A stretch of DNA of 64,000 nt, from NCBI GenBank assembly GCA_964524185.1, contig CAZGCI010000003.1:1-64000 (forward strand). Reading direction: 5' to 3'. Position 1 is the first letter of the stretch, and the number at the start of each line of letters is the position of its first letter. The notes under the pieces are model-generated. The model was not told the origin of the DNA. It saw only the letters and a list, made by a program, of their open reading frames with translations, and made no database searches. Source of the stretch: Thiohalocapsa sp964524185. GTDB taxonomy: Bacteria; Pseudomonadota; Gammaproteobacteria; Chromatiales; Chromatiaceae. Both the position numbers and the translations under genes were made by a program. Below, piece after piece: positions 60,069-64,000 of this stretch.

Positions 60069-60500
60069 ATGAGCCTACAAGATCCACCCCGCCACGGCCG
60101 CAGCGGCCGCGCCATCGACACCGCCAAGCTCGATCGCATCGTCGCCTCCGCCCGCCGCGCCAGTGACGCGCGCGCCGCGGGGTATCGGGAGCAGGCGCTC
60201 AAGCTCTACCCCTGGGTCTGCGGGCGCTGCGGACGTGATTTCGACCGCACCAACCTGCGCGAGCTGACCGTCCATCACAAGGACATGGACCACGACAACA
60301 ACCCACCGGACGGCAGCAATTGGGAGCTGCTCTGTCTCTACTGCCACGACAACGAGCATCAGAAGTTCGAGGAGCGTATCGCCGCCATTGCAGCGGGTCG
60401 CGACCCGGATGCGAACGACCCCGGCGCCTCGCAGTCCAAGACCAGCGGCGGCTCTCATCGGCCCTTCGACGGTCTTGCGGGTCTGCTGAAGAAAGGCTGA
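60069..60500 (+). CDS. yajD: YajD-like HNH nuclease-domain protein
   Basis: The 143-residue protein has an HNH/zinc domain with CGRCGRDF, the HNH core LTVHHKDMDHDNNPPDGSNWELLCLYCHDNEHQ, and a basic C-terminal tail. E. coli YajD is the reference; its role is unknown. GGAGGT stands eight bases upstream of ATG 60069 and only two or three before ATG 60063, so 60069 is preferred. Confidence 0.88.
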   Translation: MSLQDPPRHGRSGRAIDTAKLDRIVASARRASDARAAGYREQALKLYPWVCGRCGRDFDRTNLRELTVHHKDMDHDNNPPDGSNWELLCLYCHDNEHQKFEERIAAIAAGRDPDANDPGASQSKTSGGSHRPFDGLAGLLKKG

Positions 60501-60538
60501 CGTATCCACCTCCCACCGCCACGAGGAGCTGCTCCGAT

Positions 60539-62026
60539 ATGGATCTTTCCAGCACTGACATGCTGCGCGTGCTGACGGCGGCCACCACCACGGTCACTGA
60601 GGCATTCACCGATGCGCCGCTGGCGGTGGACGGCACCCTGCCGGCGGCCATCGACGGCGTCTACTTCCGCAACGGCCCCGGCCGCTTCGAGCGCGGCGGC
60701 CAGCGCTATCGGCACCCATTCGACGGCGATGGCCATATCAGCCGGCTGGACATCGCCGGTGGCCAGGTGCGCTACACCAATCGCTTCGTCCGGACGGCGG
60801 AGTTCGTCGCCGAGGAGCGCGCCGGGCGGATGCTGTACCGCGCCTTTGGTACCAATCTGCCGGGCGGCCTGCTCACTAATCTGTTCAGGCTCAACTTCAA
60901 GAACGCCGCCAACACCAGCGTGCGCTGGCATGCAGGCCGCCTATTGGCCCTCTGGGAGGGCGGCGCGCCGCACGCGCTGGACCCAATGACGCTCGCCACC
61001 CGCGGCAAGGAAGACTTCGCCGGCGGCCTGGCCAGCCCCTTCTCCGGCCTCAGCCGCCGGCTGGCGCCGCTGCTGCCCTTCTCGGCGCATCCGCACATCG
61101 ACGGTGCCACCGGCGAGCTGTACAACTTCGGCCTCGTCTCCGGCAGGCCCAACCTGCTCATGCTCTATCGCATCGGCGCGGATGGCGTCATGGATGCGCC
61201 CCGCCAGCATCCGCTCAGCCGCTTCAGCTTTGTGCACGACTTCGCCGTCACCCGCCGCTGGCTGTGCTTCCTGCTACCGCAGGCGGACTTCGATCTGCGC
61301 AAGGCCTTGCTGGGGCTCAGCACCGCGGTGGGCTCGCTGTCCATCGCCACACAGCGGCCCATGCAGGTGCTGCTGCTGCCGCGCGAGCCGGTCGCGGCCG
61401 AGCCGCGGCTGCTGAGCGGACCGCCCGGCTTCGTCTTCCATGTGGCACAGGCCTTCGACGACGCGCACGGGCGCCTGGTGCTGGACGTGATCCGCTACGG
61501 CTGCTATCCGGAGTTCGACGCCTTCGAGGAGCTGTTCAACAACCCGCCCGACGGCGTCGCACCGCGGCTGGAGCGGCTGCTCATCGACCCCGAACGTGCG
61601 CGCTGCGAGCGCCTGAGCCTCGGCGCCGACGTGGACCAGCACGCCTTCGAGCTGCCGGTCACCGCCCCCGGCGCCCTGGGTGAGCCGCGGCGCATCCTCT
61701 ACGGCGTCGGCGCGCCGCCCGGGCGCCGCGCGCCCTACCTCACGTCCATCCTGCGCCTCGACACCGAGACCGGCAGCCTGAGCAGCCGCGATTTCGGCCT
61801 GGACCTGGTCGGCGAGCCGATGTTGGTGCCGGGCGAGGACGGCGACGAGGGCTGGCTGTTGAGCCTGGTCTTCAGCGCCGCTGCAGGCCATGGGGACGCC
61901 CGCGGCCGGGCCGAGCTCGTCGTGCTGCGCGCCGCGGACCTCAGCGTCCAGGCCACCGCGGCACTACCGCATGCGCTTCCCGTCGGCTTTCATGGGTGCT
62001 GGGTGCCGCGCGCGGCGCTGGGCTGA
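60539..62026 (+). CDS. Carotenoid oxygenase 2 (RPE65/CCD family)
   Basis: The 495-residue propeller enzyme has Fe ligands H184 (SAHPHID), H233 (FVHDFA), H301 (FVFHVAQ) and H485 (GFHGCW). It shares VYFRNGPGRFERGG and HPFDGDGHI with the family and is clearly divergent from the first copy at 58265-59746, so they are paralogues with probable different substrates. GAGGAG precedes ATG 60539 by about nine bases. Nearby crt genes are only at the far left edge. Confidence 0.9.
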   Translation: MDLSSTDMLRVLTAATTTVTEAFTDAPLAVDGTLPAAIDGVYFRNGPGRFERGGQRYRHPFDGDGHISRLDIAGGQVRYTNRFVRTAEFVAEERAGRMLYRAFGTNLPGGLLTNLFRLNFKNAANTSVRWHAGRLLALWEGGAPHALDPMTLATRGKEDFAGGLASPFSGLSRRLAPLLPFSAHPHIDGATGELYNFGLVSGRPNLLMLYRIGADGVMDAPRQHPLSRFSFVHDFAVTRRWLCFLLPQADFDLRKALLGLSTAVGSLSIATQRPMQVLLLPREPVAAEPRLLSGPPGFVFHVAQAFDDAHGRLVLDVIRYGCYPEFDAFEELFNNPPDGVAPRLERLLIDPERARCERLSLGADVDQHAFELPVTAPGALGEPRRILYGVGAPPGRRAPYLTSILRLDTETGSLSSRDFGLDLVGEPMLVPGEDGDEGWLLSLVFSAAAGHGDARGRAELVVLRAADLSVQATAALPHALPVGFHGCWVPRAALG

Positions 62027-62109
62027 GGCGCTGCCGTGCAGCATCGCGCGAGTGACAGTGCTCCCCGGCCGTGTTGCGTTTTCGGCGATGGATCAGTGGG
62101 CAGTCGAAG

Positions 62110-63219
62110 CTAGTGAGAACGGGTCAGCCAGGGGCTTAGCAGCTCCACCGCCTCGTCGAGGCCGGTGGCCGGGACCGGCTGGGCGGCGCCGGCGGTGAGC
62201 AGCTCGGCCAGCGGCTCGGCGACGCGACCGGCGAGAAAGTCGGCGAGCGGGAGGTTGCGGCAGGGCACCTGGCGCATGAGCCAGGTTTCCAAATGGGGCT
62301 CTTCGGGCCAGTCGCCGCGCGGCACCGACAGCACCGGTACGCCATGGCAGGCGGCCTCGGCAAAGGTGCCATAGCCGGGCTTGGTGATGATGGCATCGCA
62401 GGAGGCAAGCACTTCCGTGACCGTGGGCGCGCCCGGCCCCGCTGCCGGACCGATCAAGCGCGTGTCCGGCCGCTCCGCCAGTGCCGGCACCGGCGTCAGC
62501 AGGAGGGTCTTGGGCGGCAGCGGGAGCGTCGACGGCGGCTGCAACGAGCCGGCACCGCCAAACTGCATCAGCACCAGTCGCACCTCGGCAGGGACGCCGA
62601 GTCGGCGGCGCAGTCCCGCCGGATCGCGTGGGTGGACAGCGGCGATGGGACCAATGTCGCGCCCGCGCCGCAGCCAGGCCATGGGCATACTGGGCGCCGG
62701 GCGCAGGAACAGTTCGGCGCCGTCGTAGGCATCGCGCATATGCTGAGCCAACTGTTCCGGCAACCGCGGGCCCACCGGGCTCTCGGCCAAGATATCGAGC
62801 CAATTGAGGCAGCAGAGCGCTACCGCCGGCATGCCCAACTCGCGCGCCGCGGTGAGTGGCAGCCAGGGGATATCCGCGAGCACCAGATCCGGTGCGAGCG
62901 ACGCGAGCAGCGCCCGCTGGGCAGCCAGGTGGCGCTCGTGCTCCGCATCGAAGTCGCAGTACGCCGCGAGCCCTGCCTCCCATTGCACCCTGAGGGGGCC
63001 GTCCATCGGCAGGGGCACGTCCATGGCCAAGGGCAGCACCTCGACGGGAGTCGGCATGCGCTCGCGCAGGAAGGCTGGGTCGACGGTGGCCACCAGGGTG
63101 ATGCGCAGATCTGGCCAGTGGCGGCGCAGCGCGTGGGCCAACGCACTGACCTGCGCAACATGGCCGTAGCCGTGCGCGGTGGCAGCGATGACCAAGTGCG
63201 CCGGCCGGCCGGAGGACAT
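62110..63219 (-). CDS. Glycosyltransferase-like protein (MurG/UGT fold)
   Basis: The 369-residue product has a GT-B fold: HGYGHVAQVSALAHALRRHWP at the N-terminus (loop of glycan donors and acceptors), and a C-terminal KPGYGTFAEAACHGVPVLSVPRGDWPEE motif for the nucleotide-sugar site. It is close in style to the uncharacterised MGT/UGT-like proteins of bacteria. Substrate is unknown; a pigment glycosyltransferase is possible but unproven. Confidence 0.78.
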   Translation of the reverse strand: MSSGRPAHLVIAATAHGYGHVAQVSALAHALRRHWPDLRITLVATVDPAFLRERMPTPVEVLPLAMDVPLPMDGPLRVQWEAGLAAYCDFDAEHERHLAAQRALLASLAPDLVLADIPWLPLTAARELGMPAVALCCLNWLDILAESPVGPRLPEQLAQHMRDAYDGAELFLRPAPSMPMAWLRRGRDIGPIAAVHPRDPAGLRRRLGVPAEVRLVLMQFGGAGSLQPPSTLPLPPKTLLLTPVPALAERPDTRLIGPAAGPGAPTVTEVLASCDAIITKPGYGTFAEAACHGVPVLSVPRGDWPEEPHLETWLMRQVPCRNLPLADFLAGRVAEPLAELLTAGAAQPVPATGLDEAVELLSPWLTRSH

Positions 63220-63451
63220 GGCTGGATTATTGTTGCTTGCGCGCGGCTAGCTGAGGGCGCCAGGCCCGATGGGCCCCGGATCGAGAGTCAGCACGTCGTC
63301 GCCGGTTTGGATGTCCGCCAGCGCCGCGAACGGTGGTTGTGGCGGCCTCTTTGGGGGCGCTCGTCCAGGCAGCGCGGGCATGCGTCGGCGGGCGGGATGG
63401 CTGACGCTGGAGACCGGGCGGGGAGCGGTGCGGGCGAGGCTGCCCGCACCC

Positions 63452-63715
63452 TCAGTCCAGGGCCTTGACGTTGGCGTTGAGGCGGCTCTTATGCCGGGCC
63501 GCCTTGTTGGCATGAATGAGGCCCTTGCCAGCGGCGCGGTCGATGACCGGCACAGCGGCCTTGTAGGCATCGCTGGCGGCGGACTGATCGCCGGCGCGGA
63601 TGGCCTTGAGGACCTTCTTGATGGCGGTGCGCAGCGTACTGCGCTGGGCGGCATTGCGCTGGCGATGACGCTCGGCTTGGCGGGCGCGCTTGCGGGCTTG
63701 TGCGGTGTTGGCCAT
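63452..63715 (-). CDS. rpsT: 30S ribosomal protein S20
   Basis: The 87-residue basic protein starts MANTAQARKRARQAERHRQRN and has SLRTAIKKVLKAI-like TLRTAIKKVLKAI and GLIHANKAARHKSRLNANVKAL, the S20 signature. It binds 16S rRNA. GGAG precedes ATG 63715. It stands alone, as usual. Its leader region (63716 onward) is A/T-poor except for an A6G7 tract. Confidence 0.97.
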   Translation of the reverse strand: MANTAQARKRARQAERHRQRNAAQRSTLRTAIKKVLKAIRAGDQSAASDAYKAAVPVIDRAAGKGLIHANKAARHKSRLNANVKALD

Positions 63716-64000
63716 GGCTGCTCCGTGGAAAAGGCTCGGTGTACTGATGCGCAGCGTCCGCCGGTAGAGCGATGCAGACGCAAAAAAGGGGGGGTTGATC
63801 GCGGCTAAACCGCGCAGAATTACCGAAGCTGCGGAAATTGTCAACGCGAACCGCGCCGAATGCCGGGCGAGCGGCCCCGACGTGCGGCACCTCGGACCTG
63901 GCTGACAATGGCTCCGTCAATGCGGGGGAGTGGTCCGACTAGACCGCCCGCGCTCCCCGTCCCATTGCCCTAACCCGGTTAGCCCGACAAACGCACGCTT
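63716..64000. other. Right edge of window, upstream of rpsT
   Basis: No gene is supported. It should hold the rpsT promoter, and perhaps the start region of a divergent gene beyond the edge. Confidence 0.4.

Overview
The window is GC-rich chromosomal DNA, almost certainly from a phototrophic gammaproteobacterium of the purple sulfur bacterial type (Chromatiales). Evidence: a CrtE-type geranylgeranyl diphosphate synthase whose promoter carries a PpsR/CrtJ-type operator, nitrogen-fixation genes under a sigma-54/NifA-type promoter, an Allochromatium-type 2[4Fe-4S] ferredoxin, polyhydroxybutyrate genes, a candidate persulfide-sensing ArsR regulator and two carotenoid oxygenases. The genus cannot be fixed from sequence alone. 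Two runs of ten N (3996-4005 and 31709-31718) mark assembly gaps, and each cuts a gene.

Layout. 1-765: crtE (minus, runs off the left edge). 766-1746: control region between divergent crtE and nifB. 1747-8106: nif accessory cluster nifB, ferredoxin, NifO-like protein, flavodiiron protein, 2Fe-2S ferredoxin, FeSII/Shethna-type ferredoxin, nifQ, draG. It combines FeMo-cofactor assembly, electron supply, O2 defence and post-translational control. 8226-12855 (minus): pcnB-folK-panB-panC-panD, the classical pantothenate/folate cluster. 13083-13157: tRNA-Glu(CTC), followed by two near-identical RRM proteins with long related leaders, then argG. 16381-18515: DUF805 and CBS proteins and two small ORFs. 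18929-25546: OmpR/EnvZ-like pair, a peroxiredoxin, a hybrid kinase and a coupled REC-PAS regulator. 25709-31369: ArsR regulator, speE, YbaK-like protein, phhB, a coiled-coil protein, a hemerythrin-like protein and acetohydroxyacid synthase. 31594-35889: MtfA-like peptidase (gapped), retropepsin-like protease, argD and argF. 35915-38205: lipoproteins and membrane proteins of unknown role. 38377-40212: a ZIP transporter with two cNMP-binding-like domains inserted. 40398-41738 (minus): phasin and phaB. 42007-45759 (minus): pqiABC. 46086-54933: an Mrp/Mbh-like cation-antiporter operon starting with a duplicated, fused MrpE and ending with a tandem Usp protein. 54967-58183 (minus): a SEDS-PBP pair. 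58265-63715: two carotenoid oxygenases flanking a YajD-like HNH protein, a glycosyltransferase-like protein and rpsT.

The most unusual items are the ZIP/cNMP chimera, the MrpE-MrpE fusion with a relic ribosome-binding site, a two-member family of tiny membrane proteins starting MSFD, the twin RRM genes with conserved leaders, a dispersed intergenic repeat family found in both orientations, and an 11-bp direct-repeat array with a promoter-like and terminator-like signal upstream of argD. All functional statements are inferences from family features seen in the sequence; no database search was run.
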